A stretch of DNA of 49,578 nucleotides from Lachnospiraceae bacterium (GCA_004557975.1 SFEV01000015.1:1-49578), one strand, 5' to 3'; shown: positions 15,805 through 24,706, counted from the stretch's first letter. Made by a program: numbers and translations. The notes: generated from the letters alone by a model not told the origin.

Positions 15805-15925
15805 GATATTGATTTTTTCAATATCGCAGTACAGCAGAATATTGCATCTGCTATACGTGAAACCTGTGATCCTGCATCTGCAGAGATCTTTTAAACAAAA
15901 TAATTATGAAAAGGAGATTTACAGT

Positions 15926-16468
15926 ATGAAAAAGTATGTATGTAAGGTTTGTGGATACGTTCATGAGGGAGATTCCGCACCGGAGCAGTGCCCGATCTGC
16001 AAAGCAGCCGCTGATAAGTTCGAAGAGATGGTAGAGGGAACTACATGGGCATGTGAGCACGAAGTAGGCATCGCAAAGGGTGTCAGCGAAGAGATTCTTG
16101 CAGGTCTCAGAGCAAACTTCGAAGGCGAGTGCACAGAAGTTGGTATGTATCTTGCAATGGCAAGAGTAGCTCACAGAGAAGGATATCCGGAAATCGGTCT
16201 TTACTGGGAGAAGGCAGCCTGGGAAGAGGCTGAGCACGCAGCTAAGTTTGCAGAGCTTCTTGGCGAAGTAGTTACACCGAGCACAAAGAAGAACCTCGAG
16301 ATGAGAGTTGCTGCTGAGAACGGCGCTACAGCTGGTAAGCTTGACCTGGCTAAGCTGGCTAAGGCTCAGAACCTTGATGCAATCCATGACACAGTTCATG
16401 AGATGGCTAAGGACGAGGCTCGTCACGGAAGAGCATTTGAGGGTCTTCTTAACAGATACTTCAAATAA
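15926..16468 (+). CDS. Reverse rubrerythrin (peroxide reductase)
   Basis: 180 residues from ATG at 15926 (AAGGAG 10 bases upstream). The domain order is reversed from classic rubrerythrin: the rubredoxin centre is N-terminal (Cys 6, 9, 22, 25; KVCGYVHEG, CPIC) and the four-helix di-iron domain follows, with ligand motifs ECTEVGMYL, EEAEHAAKF and DEARHGRAFE. Such proteins reduce hydrogen peroxide and oxygen in anaerobes, and in Clostridium acetobutylicum they are strongly PerR-repressed. Here it has a full PerR-like operator, lies just downstream of the regulator gene and ends in a strong terminator. Codon usage (GGTCTT, GCAGAG, CTCGAG) suggests high expression. Confidence 0.95.
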   Translation: MKKYVCKVCGYVHEGDSAPEQCPICKAAADKFEEMVEGTTWACEHEVGIAKGVSEEILAGLRANFEGECTEVGMYLAMARVAHREGYPEIGLYWEKAAWEEAEHAAKFAELLGEVVTPSTKKNLEMRVAAENGATAGKLDLAKLAKAQNLDAIHDTVHEMAKDEARHGRAFEGLLNRYFK

Positions 16469-16494
16469 AAATAATATCTTAATAAGACTTAAAG

Positions 16495-16545
16495 GAGCCG
16501 TTGCTGACAGGTGTGCAATCGCCTGTCGAGCAACGGCTCTTTTTT
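16495..16545 (+). terminator. Terminator of the reverse rubrerythrin gene
   Basis: GAGCCGTTGCT / AGCAACGGCTC stem with an inner ACAGG/CCTGT stem, followed by TTTTTT (16540-16545). Confidence 0.95.
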
Positions 16546-16579
16546 GATATTTAAATCATCTGTTTCATGATCAACGCCT

Positions 16580-17413
16580 TTATATAAGCTTATCCAGCAA
16601 TTCCTTCGCCATGATAATATCTTTTTTCTGCTCTTCACCGGATATTTCACGTTCGATCGTAATATCTCCCTCATATCCGATCTCTTTAAGTCTGGCAACA
16701 AATACAGGATAATTTACTCTTCCCTGGCCAAGAGGTACTTCGTCACCGAGGTGGTGTCCATCCGTAGGATACAGACCGTCTTTTCCATGGATTCCGCGCA
16801 CATACTCTCCAAAAACATCCAGCGCATCCACAGGATTTGCTTTTCCATACATAATCAGATTGGCAGGATCCAGATTAATTCCCACATTGCCCTTTCCAAG
16901 ATCCTTCTCGATATCCTGAATCGCGCGCTTTAAAGTAACGGGAGTCTCCTGTCCTGTTTCAAACAGGAAATTCATATTATTTTCCTTGCATTTCTGAATA
17001 ACAGCTTTACAAGCGCTCAAGACCTCCTGATATTTTGGATCATACGGATTCTCAGGCATATATCCTACATGCGTAGCAAAATCGGATACGTGGATTTTAA
17101 CGGCAAATTCCACGCCTTCCTGCAGCATTTTGATTCGGTCTGCTCTGTATTCGGTCGGAACCAGTCCCAGAGTGAGCTGCCCCTCGTAAAAATCCCATAC
17201 TCTGCGTCCTTCCCAGCCGCACCAGAAAGCAGTGATATGTACATTATGCTTTTTCACTGCCTCATTCACCGCATTTGCCACATTGTCGTCATGGAGAATC
17301 TGTCTATCCCAGCATACAAGCTGACAGCTTTCCATCCCCATGGAACGCAGTTCCGCAAAACGTTCGTCAATATTCGTGTCCTTAAACAATTCAATCAGCA
17401 CACCTATTTTCAT
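16580..17413 (-). CDS. Sugar phosphate isomerase/epimerase (xylose isomerase-like TIM barrel)
   Basis: 277 residues from ATG at 17413 (MKIGVLIELF); an ATG 12 bases upstream (MDII) is an alternative because AAAGGA abuts it. The product is an AP-endonuclease-2-type TIM barrel with four likely metal ligands: Glu in FLFETGQE, Asp in GINLDPANL, His in RGIHGKDG and Glu in ITIEREIS. Such proteins isomerise or epimerise keto- and aldo-sugars, and often partner with Gfo/Idh oxidoreductases. It is most likely the last gene of the sugar ABC/Gfo-Idh operon to its right, now separated from it by the IS110-type element. The exact substrate is unknown. Confidence 0.87.
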   Translation of the reverse strand: MKIGVLIELFKDTNIDERFAELRSMGMESCQLVCWDRQILHDDNVANAVNEAVKKHNVHITAFWCGWEGRRVWDFYEGQLTLGLVPTEYRADRIKMLQEGVEFAVKIHVSDFATHVGYMPENPYDPKYQEVLSACKAVIQKCKENNMNFLFETGQETPVTLKRAIQDIEKDLGKGNVGINLDPANLIMYGKANPVDALDVFGEYVRGIHGKDGLYPTDGHHLGDEVPLGQGRVNYPVFVARLKEIGYEGDITIEREISGEEQKKDIIMAKELLDKLI

Positions 17414-17479
17414 TATTATATCCATTCCTTTCGCTTCGCTCAAGGCACAAAACGTTATGAAAATAGTTGGCCTTGGCGA

Positions 17480-17725
17480 TTTTTCTTTTTATAATTCTTC
17501 TTATAGGGGACTCGGTATACTACAAATCACGGGGAGGTGAGTGGGCTGTCCGGCCTTCCGGGCGACCGAATTATTATATGTGTAGGCTGTCTTTTCAGGC
17601 ACAAATAAGTGTGATACCAATCACGAAATCTTATCTCTGTTTAAACAACTTCGTTTATGGCTTAGACAGTCAGTCAATTCCGTTTCTCCCTATAATCTTT
17701 AGTGAACCCCTCGGTTCTGAAAGGA
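17480..17725 (+). ncRNA. Candidate bridge RNA region in the IS110 left end
   Basis: IS110-group elements encode a structured guide (bridge) RNA in the non-coding end before the transposase gene. This stretch has no reading frame of its own and holds several small hairpins, such as CCGG-cctt-CCGG near 17550 and GTGAT-acca-ATCAC near 17610. Exact ends and loops were not resolved. Confidence 0.35.
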
Positions 17726-17731
17726 GTCCCC

Positions 17732-18979
17732 ATGGCTTTAAAAATCGTGTACAAAATCTGTTGTGGAATCGATGTCCACAAGACTTTTGTAGTGGCTTGT
17801 ATCGCCTCGACTAACGAGAAGGGCGTAACCACTTATGAGAGCCACCGTTTTTCAACCTACACGAAAGGTCTGAAAGATTTGTTACAATGGCTGCTCACCC
17901 GCAACTGCAAGGATGTCTGTATGGAATCTACCGGTAAATACTGGATTCCTGTTTACAATGTTTTAGAAAACGATTGTACGATTGTCCTTGCTCATCCCAA
18001 ATATGTTAAGGCTATCCGTGGAAAGAAAACTGACAAGAAAGATGCCAAATGGATTGCTGACCTGTTTAAGCATGATCTTGTTGCCGGAAGCTTTATGCCA
18101 CCCGCTGACATTCGACAGCTTCGTGACCTTATGCGTTACCGTTTCAAACTAACCTGCTTCAAATCAAGCGAAAAGAATCGTTTGCAGAACTGTCTCACGG
18201 TTTCCAATATCCAGTTGGCTTCCGTTGTCTCGGACACCTTCGGCAAATCTGCTCAGGCGATACTGGATAAGATTTTGGAAAATCCCGCAGATACTTCCTT
18301 TGACCTTGAACCTCTCGTTTACAAAAGTTTGAAAAAGAAACTTCCTGAACTCCGTGACGCCATTGACGGCTATATCACACCGGAACAGGCTGGTAAACTT
18401 AAGGTAATCAAAGCTCATTATGAAAACCTTGAATCCCGGAAAGCAGAGCTTGAAGAACTCATTCTTGCGCTCGCCGCTCCCTATCAGCAGGAACTTGCCA
18501 TTCTTCAAACCGCTCCTGGTATCAGCAGTGATTTCACTGCTATCGGAATTATTTCCGAAATTGGTACCAATATGGAGGCTTTTCCTTCGGCGAAACACTT
18601 ATGCTCATGGGCTGGTCTTACCCCAACCAACAATGAAAGTGCAGGGAAGAAAAAATCTGTCCGGGTATCCAAAGCCGGATGCTACATCAAACCGCTTCTT
18701 GTACAGTGCGCAAACGCTGTAGTCAAGAGTAATAAGCATCCTCAAATACGTAACCGCTATCTCCGTCTCAAAAAGCGTCGCGGCCACAAGAAAGCAATCA
18801 TTGCAATCGCAAGAATGCTTCTTACCGCATTATACCACATGTTGAAGAATGGAGAAAACTATAATGCGGAACTTTATCGGAAATCCGATCTGCCTCCGGT
18901 TGACCGTGAAATCACAGTGGAGCAGGCAATCCTCATAGCAAGAAATCAAGGTTATAAAATCAAGTCAGCAATGGCGTAA
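17732..18979 (+). CDS. IS110-family transposase (DEDD RuvC-like plus Transposase_20)
   Basis: 415 residues from ATG at 17732, with AAGGAG 6 bases upstream. The N-terminal RuvC-like DEDD domain starts CCGIDVHKTFVVACI (first Asp) and has MESTGKYWIPVYN and KTDKKDAKWIADL. A coiled-coil linker leads to the C-terminal Transposase_20 domain with the helix-hairpin-helix-like LQTAPGISSDFTAIGIISEIG, the catalytic-serine region WAGLTPTNNESAGKKKS and basic RRGHKKAIIAIARML. The reading frame is intact, so the element may still be active. Its codon use is less GC-rich than the neighbours, which fits recent arrival. Confidence 0.95.
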   Translation: MALKIVYKICCGIDVHKTFVVACIASTNEKGVTTYESHRFSTYTKGLKDLLQWLLTRNCKDVCMESTGKYWIPVYNVLENDCTIVLAHPKYVKAIRGKKTDKKDAKWIADLFKHDLVAGSFMPPADIRQLRDLMRYRFKLTCFKSSEKNRLQNCLTVSNIQLASVVSDTFGKSAQAILDKILENPADTSFDLEPLVYKSLKKKLPELRDAIDGYITPEQAGKLKVIKAHYENLESRKAELEELILALAAPYQQELAILQTAPGISSDFTAIGIISEIGTNMEAFPSAKHLCSWAGLTPTNNESAGKKKSVRVSKAGCYIKPLLVQCANAVVKSNKHPQIRNRYLRLKKRRGHKKAIIAIARMLLTALYHMLKNGENYNAELYRKSDLPPVDREITVEQAILIARNQGYKIKSAMA

Positions 18980-19146
18980 CCTTAACATTCTCAATATTCA
19001 ATTTTTAAAGCAGCCACCGAAAGATGGCTTGTTTGTTGTGTGCTCAAGGTAATGGATAACCTCTAGTTCTTATTTTCAATCTTGTCCTCTCCTTTCAGCA
19101 ACATGATTTTCTGAAACGCTCTTTCACCTGTTTTTTCCTTATATAA

Positions 19147-19977
19147 TTATCCCTTTACGGCACCATCTGTGATTCCGCCCATGATATGCTTCTGCATAAA
19201 AACAAAGAAGATCAGAGCTGGAATCATGGACATCACAATACCGGGAAGCGCATGCTCCCAGTCAGAAGTATTCGCTGAAAACTGCATGTACAGCGCACTT
19301 GAGATATTCATTGCCTGCTGTTTTCCTCCGACAATCAACTGGTTTGTGATAATATCATTCCATGTCGCCAGGGCATCCAGAACAACTACCGTCGTAAGAA
19401 TCGGTTTCAAAAGAGGAAGTACAATATTAAAATAAGTCCTTATCCTTGATGCTCCATCGATACGGGCACACTCCTCCAGTTCTATAGGAACATTTTTGAC
19501 AAATCCATGAATCATGTAAACAGCCAGCGGCATCAGAAGGCCAATATTTACCATAATATATCCCAGACGGGTACCGCTCAGGTTCACATTGGCGGTCAGT
19601 CTCGTCAGAGAAATCATATAAGACTGGAATGGCACCATCATCGGCATAATAATCAGGCCGAAGCATACCTTGCTCAGTCTGTCCTTGGTTCTTGCAAGCT
19701 TATATGCTGCCATGGGAGCCAGAAGCGCAACAACTGCAATCGAGCTTACAGTATACAGAAGCGTGTTCCCCACCAGCCTCGGGAATTCAAACATAACCCA
19801 CGTCTCAATATACATATCGAGACTCCAGCTTTTTGGCAGAGCCAGAAAATCCATGATAATATCATTATGTGGCTTGAAGGAATTGATAAAAATCAAAGCC
19901 AGAGGCATCAGCCAGAAAACAGAGCATACTAAAACAATTATCAGAAGAGGATTAATTTTTCTCAGCTTTTTCATCAT
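19147..19977 (-). CDS. Carbohydrate ABC transporter, permease (MalG type)
   Basis: 276-residue inner membrane subunit with six hydrophobic segments and the EAA loop EECARIDGASRIRTYFNIVLPLLKP near residue 185. Family CUT1. Its ATG overlaps the stop of the partner permease by four bases (ATGA), so the two are coupled. No ATPase gene is present; CUT1 systems often use a shared MsmX-type ATPase encoded elsewhere. After its stop there is a good ribosome site (AAAGGAGAGG near 19090) followed by only a short frame before the IS110 element. Confidence 0.93.
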   Translation of the reverse strand: MMKKLRKINPLLIIVLVCSVFWLMPLALIFINSFKPHNDIIMDFLALPKSWSLDMYIETWVMFEFPRLVGNTLLYTVSSIAVVALLAPMAAYKLARTKDRLSKVCFGLIIMPMMVPFQSYMISLTRLTANVNLSGTRLGYIMVNIGLLMPLAVYMIHGFVKNVPIELEECARIDGASRIRTYFNIVLPLLKPILTTVVVLDALATWNDIITNQLIVGGKQQAMNISSALYMQFSANTSDWEHALPGIVMSMIPALIFFVFMQKHIMGGITDGAVKG

Positions 19978-20855
19978 GCTTCTACCTCCCTGCTCTTGGT
20001 AATCTTCAGCTGAACCACAGTTACCATCAGCACAAATACTACAAATACAAGAGATTTCGCGGTCGCCATGCCGTAATTACTCTTGGTAAATGCCTCACGG
20101 TAAATATTGTATGCGACAGTAATCGTAGAGTTGGCCGGTCCACCCTTGGTAAATACCATAATAATATCAAACAGCTTGAACGCAAAGGTCAGCGAAGTGA
20201 GCATGCAGATCGACGCCGCAGGCATAATCAGAGGGAGCGTTATTTTCCGGAGAACCTGAAATGACGACGCTCCGTCAATCCTGGCAGCTTCCATCAGTTC
20301 TCTTGGTACCGCTATAATTCCGGCGATATAATTTACCATATAAAATCCGACATTCTGCCACACTGTCATAATAATAATCACGTAAAATACAAGCTTAGGC
20401 GTTCCTACCCAGCTCCAGTTAAAAAATTCCCACCCGGTAAGATTATACAAAGACTCAAATCCCGGGCCAAAAATAAACTTCCACAGCAGGCTGAGTGTAG
20501 TCAGGCTGATAATATACGGAATATAATAAAAAGCTCTTCCGAAACTTGATGTCCTGCCCGGTCTGCTCAGCGGAAGCGCAATGGCCAGAGATATAATATT
20601 CACGATAATAACATAGAATACTGCAAACTTAAGTGTAAATCTGACACCCTGCCAGAAAAGCCTGTCATTAGTAAATATTTTAATAAAGTTATCAAGACCT
20701 ACGAACTTCATGTTCTTTCCGATACCATTCCAGTCAAAAACGGAATAATACAGGTTCATAACAAACGGAATATCCGTTGCAAACAGCACGAAAGCAACCG
20801 CCGGGAATACAAAAAGTGCAAAAATAAGCAATTCCTTTATTTTTCTTGCTTTCAA
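19974..20855 (-). CDS. Carbohydrate ABC transporter, permease (MalF/UgpA type)
   Basis: 293 residues. I chose the TTG at 20855 because GGGAGGG lies seven bases upstream; a GTG at 20891 would start before that site and inside a hairpin. Six hydrophobic segments and the EAA loop MEAARIDGASSFQVLRKITLPLIMP mark a CUT1 permease, the partner of the gene that overlaps its stop. It forms the membrane channel for the sugar delivered by the binding protein encoded upstream. Confidence 0.9.
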   Translation of the reverse strand: MKARKIKELLIFALFVFPAVAFVLFATDIPFVMNLYYSVFDWNGIGKNMKFVGLDNFIKIFTNDRLFWQGVRFTLKFAVFYVIIVNIISLAIALPLSRPGRTSSFGRAFYYIPYIISLTTLSLLWKFIFGPGFESLYNLTGWEFFNWSWVGTPKLVFYVIIIMTVWQNVGFYMVNYIAGIIAVPRELMEAARIDGASSFQVLRKITLPLIMPAASICMLTSLTFAFKLFDIIMVFTKGGPANSTITVAYNIYREAFTKSNYGMATAKSLVFVVFVLMVTVVQLKITKSREVEA

Positions 20856-20878
20856 ATTTATCCCTCCCAGTATATAAG

Positions 20879-20921
20879 AAAAAGAGGGCACAGGACATTA
20901 TATTTCAGTCCATGCACCCTC
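20879..20921 (-). terminator. Partial terminator between sugar-binding-protein and permease genes
   Basis: On the minus strand GAGGGTGCATGGAC pairs imperfectly with GTCCTGTGCCCTC, followed by TTTTT. Since the permease genes have no other visible promoter, I read this as a leaky terminator that keeps the binding protein in excess. Confidence 0.7.
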
Positions 20922-21033
20922 TTTCTCTGATTACGCAAAGACTACTGTTTTGCCAGAGCTACCATAAATCACAGTCTCCTTCAGGATTCTGTATCAGGCA
21001 GATATCCGCAATACCCAAAGGATGCGCATCTGC

Positions 21034-22266
21034 TTACGCAGCATCGTCCCAGATAGCCTGAATTCCGTCTATTACTTCTTCCTTCGTCATATCACCAAGC
21101 ATATAGGCCTGTACGTACGCACCTGTCATTTCAGAATAATCAGCCGGAGCAATTGTGTGAATCCATCCATTTGTTTTTCCTGCATCGATATACTGCTTTG
21201 CATCGTTTGCCAGCATAGCATTTACTTCTTTATCTGTCTTTGCTGCCGGAACAAGTCCCTGATAATTGCAGATCCAGTCAACTCCGGGACCTGTAAGAAT
21301 ATACTTCACATATTCTTTTGCAGCTTCAAGATTCTCAGAATCCTTGTTTACGATATAAACCCAGTTGCAGTTTGAAAGAACTGTTGCATCCTCTGCAGAG
21401 TCTCCCACCGGCATCGGAAGGAACGCAACGTTTGCATCCGGATTAAAGGAATTCAGCATGGACTGACACCAGTCACCCATCTCGATCATAGCTGCTTCTC
21501 CGTTGGCAAACATACTCTCTGATGTTTCCCAGTCGATTTCCAGCTGCTTGTCCGGACCGTACTCAACAATCAGATCCAGCATTTTGAAAAGATTGTCAAT
21601 ATGCGGAAGCTCCGCAACTGTTACATCACCGTTTAACAGCGCCTCATTCGTTCCGGCTCCGTCAAGAGATTTGTCCATCAAGAAATGTGTTACGAGCTGT
21701 GAAAGTACCCATGTCTCTTTTGCAGCCAGTGCAAACGGAGTGATACCTGCATCCTGCAGCTTCTTGCAGCATTCTTCCAGCTCGTCTACAGTCGCCGGAA
21801 GCTCCGTAATTCCCGCCTTCTCGAAACAGTCCTTGTTGTACAGCATACCCATGTTTTCAAATGCCCAGGGCAGTGCAAAAATTCTTCCCTCTTCGTCCTT
21901 ACATTTATCCAGTGTCCCCTCCTGGAACAGTTCAAGAACATCCGTATCATTGGACCAGTCATATGCATACTCTGCATACATCAGGGCACGTGTTCCGCCT
22001 TCTGAGTTAAACACGTCCGGAAGATCTCCGGAATTTAATCTGGACTGCAGCAATGCAACATTGTCATTTGCAGCATGCTGAATTTCAACCTTAATTCCGG
22101 TTTCTTCTGTGAAACCTGCAACCATTGCATCGTATTCCTCGATTGCATATCCATGTGCATCGAACGAACTGATTACGACATCATCATCTGCGCTGACTAC
22201 AGCCGCAGACATCAGGGATGCAGCCATCACTGCGGATAAAAGAAGTGCCATTTTTTTCTTTGCCAT
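21034..22266 (-). CDS. Carbohydrate ABC transporter, extracellular substrate-binding protein
   Basis: 410 residues from ATG at 22266 (MAKKKMALLLSAVMAAS), with AAGGAGG eight bases upstream. Signal peptide residues 1 to about 26 (VVSA|DDD); there is no lipobox cysteine, so the protein may be released or held by the complex. Family SBP_bac_1: GDLPDVFNSEGG, FALPWAFENMGMLYNKDCFEKAGI, EMGDWCQSML and the late WIHTIAPADYSE are typical. It feeds the MalF/MalG-type pair encoded just downstream. The ligand is unknown; neighbouring enzymes suggest a glycoside or a cyclitol-type sugar. Confidence 0.92.
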   Translation of the reverse strand: MAKKKMALLLSAVMAASLMSAAVVSADDDVVISSFDAHGYAIEEYDAMVAGFTEETGIKVEIQHAANDNVALLQSRLNSGDLPDVFNSEGGTRALMYAEYAYDWSNDTDVLELFQEGTLDKCKDEEGRIFALPWAFENMGMLYNKDCFEKAGITELPATVDELEECCKKLQDAGITPFALAAKETWVLSQLVTHFLMDKSLDGAGTNEALLNGDVTVAELPHIDNLFKMLDLIVEYGPDKQLEIDWETSESMFANGEAAMIEMGDWCQSMLNSFNPDANVAFLPMPVGDSAEDATVLSNCNWVYIVNKDSENLEAAKEYVKYILTGPGVDWICNYQGLVPAAKTDKEVNAMLANDAKQYIDAGKTNGWIHTIAPADYSEMTGAYVQAYMLGDMTKEEVIDGIQAIWDDAA

Positions 22267-22333
22267 AATTTTTTCCTCCTTAATTTTTGCTTTATTATAT
22301 ATCGCCGCCACGACAATACATTCTCAATAAGAT

Positions 22334-23362
22334 TTACCGTTTCTTTTCAATAAAGGCTTTTGCAGCCTCCCATTCCTTCAAAGCCAGCTCCACGGATTTT
22401 ACACCTTCACTCAGCGGAGCAGTCTCAACCGGCTTCCCGTCACGCAGGCATTCAAAGAAATATTTATTCTCTGAATAATATGCTCCAAGTTCAGAAATTA
22501 TGATTCCATCCTCAGTACGGTTTTCATCCGGCTCTGTGTCAATCTCCGGTATTATTTCAGTTCCGTCAGCCTTATAAACAGTTATCTTAGGATTTTTTCT
22601 GTTATTGAAGATAACTGTTCCCTTTTCAAAATGAGCCCGGAAGCCTGCTTCAAATTTCAGTGCAGGAGACACATCCCAGACTCCTTCTGCCACTGCAAAA
22701 ACGTTTCCAAATCTGTAGTCTGCAATAATTTGGTTAATCATACCGGATTCAAAAGAAGTCGCCTTAACATCAATACTGTCCGGCTCACCCAGCATATAAC
22801 GCAGGAAATCCAGATCATGAATATGAAGATCAAGCACTACAGAACCACTTCTTTTTTCGTTATGGAACCAGTCCTTAAATCCCCAGACCACGTCGCCGCT
22901 GATACGCTGCATGATAATCGACTTCAGTTCACCGAGCTCCCTGCTTTCATACACCTGCTTGAGGTACCGGTATTCTTCCATAAAACGCACCACATGTCCC
23001 ACCATCACCTGCATCCCGGTACGTTTCTGCGTTTCCAGAATAAGTGATGCCTCCTCCGATGTCAGGCAGACCGGTTTTTCCACAAATACGTGGCATCCCT
23101 TTTCCATAGCCGCCACAGCATGACTCACATGCAGATAACTTGGCAGACAGATATGTACAACATCCAGTTCTTCCTTTTCAATCAGTTCCATGCCATTATC
23201 ATATTTTGCGGCATTCGGAAAATATACTGCAGCTTTATCCAGAAATTCTTCTCTGCTGTCCGCAATGGCAGTAACCTCCAGATCCATTTCTGAAGCTAAT
23301 ACCTTTAACGACAGATAGTGAGTTGTACCCATTCCGCCGCATCCTATGAATCCAATTTTCAC
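22334..23362 (-). CDS. Gfo/Idh/MocA family NAD(P)-dependent oxidoreductase
   Basis: 342 residues. I chose GTG at 23362 (read MKIGFIGCGGMG) because GGAGG lies seven bases upstream; an apparent upstream extension runs into the preceding gene. Rossmann motif GFIGCGGMG at 4-12, catalytic EKPV lysine near residue 96, and DLHIHDLDFLRYML with the family histidine near 180. Members oxidise sugar or cyclitol hydroxyls, often at C3, giving keto-sugars for elimination or transamination. It follows the UroD-like gene by 25 bases and precedes the transporter genes. Together with the TIM-barrel isomerase this suggests a keto-sugar route. Confidence 0.9.
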   Translation of the reverse strand: MKIGFIGCGGMGTTHYLSLKVLASEMDLEVTAIADSREEFLDKAAVYFPNAAKYDNGMELIEKEELDVVHICLPSYLHVSHAVAAMEKGCHVFVEKPVCLTSEEASLILETQKRTGMQVMVGHVVRFMEEYRYLKQVYESRELGELKSIIMQRISGDVVWGFKDWFHNEKRSGSVVLDLHIHDLDFLRYMLGEPDSIDVKATSFESGMINQIIADYRFGNVFAVAEGVWDVSPALKFEAGFRAHFEKGTVIFNNRKNPKITVYKADGTEIIPEIDTEPDENRTEDGIIISELGAYYSENKYFFECLRDGKPVETAPLSEGVKSVELALKEWEAAKAFIEKKR

Positions 23363-23387
23363 AACAACACCTCCTGAAATATATTTT

Positions 23388-24524
23388 TTACTTTGCTGTT
23401 TTTTCCACGATTTCAACCATCTGTTTATAGTTATTGTAAGTATTCTCAGAGAGTTTTCTTCCCAGCGGGCAGGCTGTCGGCATCAGCACAAAGCCTCTCC
23501 CGTCTCCGAAGGTTCCTTCTTCCACTGCCTGTTCCACGGTTTTTCTGAATTCATGCTGAGAAAGATTTTCTATATCACAGATCTCAATATTTCCAAAAAG
23601 GACCATATCTTTTCCATATTTTTTTCTTACATCCAACAAAGAGATATCCCCGTGAGGAATCGGCTCTATAGGATCAATTGCATCACATCCCGTCGCTGCC
23701 GTATAGTCCAGAATATCTCGTTGTCTTCCATGCTGGTGAATCCTCACATAACCCTGTTTTTCATGTATGATATCAACCAGCTCTCTGTCATACTCCAGAA
23801 TATATTTTCTGTAAAGCTCAGGCGGGAGATATGGCGCACATGCATATTCCGGTCCACAGATTCTCCATAGATATCCCGGCATATCCTCTGCAATTCTGCT
23901 CACCTTTTCCACAAGGACACGATGTATTTTATCCAGCGCACGCCCTGTCAGATCCGGTTCTGTCATTGCAAATATCATGAAATTTTCCATGCCGAGCAGA
24001 TCAGCCAGGACGCATACCGCATCTCCCGTATCCAGCATGACTATTCCTGAATCACCCAGCTTTTTTTCCGCTTCGTATACTCTTCTGTAATCCGGAAAGC
24101 CGATCTCTTCATCCGGCAGCCGGATCCATTCCTCCAGCTCTTCCTCATCCTTAATCAAATGCTCAATAGTCCAGTCTGTATCAATATCCGCCTCTCTGCT
24201 TTCATGCTTATGCAGAACACACTTCTCCAGCTGTATTTCCGTTTCTGTATGTCTGCGGCCTTTCTCGTCATAATATCCTGTCACTTTCGTCCTTTTATCC
24301 ATTTCAGACACACCATGTACGAAAGGAACGCTGTACGTAACAATCCGATCCGATTTTTCTCTTGCCAGTGTCAGAAGCGGTTTCCACGATGGATCCTTAT
24401 AAATATTAAACGGATCCGGATCATATTCATTCTGCGCAAATCCATCTATTTCATAAAAACATACTGCAGGACGATCTGTCTGTTCCCCCCGCAAAGTGGC
24501 AATCAGCCTCTCCCGTCTTGTCAT
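23388..24524 (-). CDS. Uroporphyrinogen decarboxylase (UroD) family protein
   Basis: 378 residues from ATG at 24524, with GGAGGAG upstream. The fold is that of UroD/corrinoid methyltransferase proteins (PF01208): N-terminal TRRERLIATLRGEQTDRPAV, central VMLDTGDAVCVLADLLGMENFM, HQHGRQRDILDYTAATGCDAI, VLFGNIEICDI, and a C-terminal GFVLMPTACPLGR in the place of the usual methyltransferase zinc ligands (His-x-Cys...Cys). No heme pathway gene is near, and it heads a sugar-transport operon, so a heme role is unlikely. Members of this family in carbohydrate operons are uncharacterised; a methyl-transfer or decarboxylation/aldol-like step are both possible. Confidence 0.82.
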   Translation of the reverse strand: MTRRERLIATLRGEQTDRPAVCFYEIDGFAQNEYDPDPFNIYKDPSWKPLLTLAREKSDRIVTYSVPFVHGVSEMDKRTKVTGYYDEKGRRHTETEIQLEKCVLHKHESREADIDTDWTIEHLIKDEEELEEWIRLPDEEIGFPDYRRVYEAEKKLGDSGIVMLDTGDAVCVLADLLGMENFMIFAMTEPDLTGRALDKIHRVLVEKVSRIAEDMPGYLWRICGPEYACAPYLPPELYRKYILEYDRELVDIIHEKQGYVRIHQHGRQRDILDYTAATGCDAIDPIEPIPHGDISLLDVRKKYGKDMVLFGNIEICDIENLSQHEFRKTVEQAVEEGTFGDGRGFVLMPTACPLGRKLSENTYNNYKQMVEIVEKTAK

Positions 24525-24539
24525 ACACTGCTCCTCCAA

Positions 24540-24575
24540 TTTGTTTGGTGACTTTACTATTTGAGCAAAAAATAA
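24540..24575 (-). promoter_or_regulatory. ROK-type operator, copy 1
   Basis: 36-bp element starting TTTGTTTGGTGACTT and matching copy 2 at 32 of 36 positions. Outer arms TTTGTT / AGCAAA are nearly inverted. It lies at the ribosome binding site of the UroD-like gene. Confidence 0.6.
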
Positions 24576-24637
24576 ATGTAAGTCCTGCTCTGCAGCTTTT
24601 TATAAAATAAAACGTGATAGTTGATAAAAGCGCATAG

Positions 24638-24673
24638 TTTGTTTGATGACTTAACTATATGAACAAAAAATAA
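24638..24673 (-). promoter_or_regulatory. ROK-type operator, copy 2
   Basis: Second copy, 98 bp from the first, with perfect outer arms TTTGTT / AACAAA. Both lie downstream of the promoter at 24707-24735, so a bound repressor would block elongation. Confidence 0.6.
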
Positions 24674-24706
24674 TTTTTCCATTTGTTTTCTTTAACTGTC
24701 GAAATA

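Larger units (their letters stand above)
17439..19044 (+). mobile_element. IS110-family insertion element (about 1.6 kb, ends inferred)
   Basis: One transposase gene, a left non-coding end of about 290 bases and a short right end of about 65 bases, which is the layout of the IS110 group. No terminal inverted repeats are visible, as expected. The ends are placed from a shared 8-bp GCTCAAGG on each side (17438-17445 and 19042-19049), which could hold the core dinucleotide; this is inference. It is inserted against the direction of a minus-strand catabolic operon. Confidence 0.6.

Noticed and set aside
22334..23416. Longer start for the Gfo/Idh gene at 23416
   Set aside because: It would overlap the UroD-like gene and place the Rossmann motif away from the N-terminus; GTG at 23362 has a strong site.
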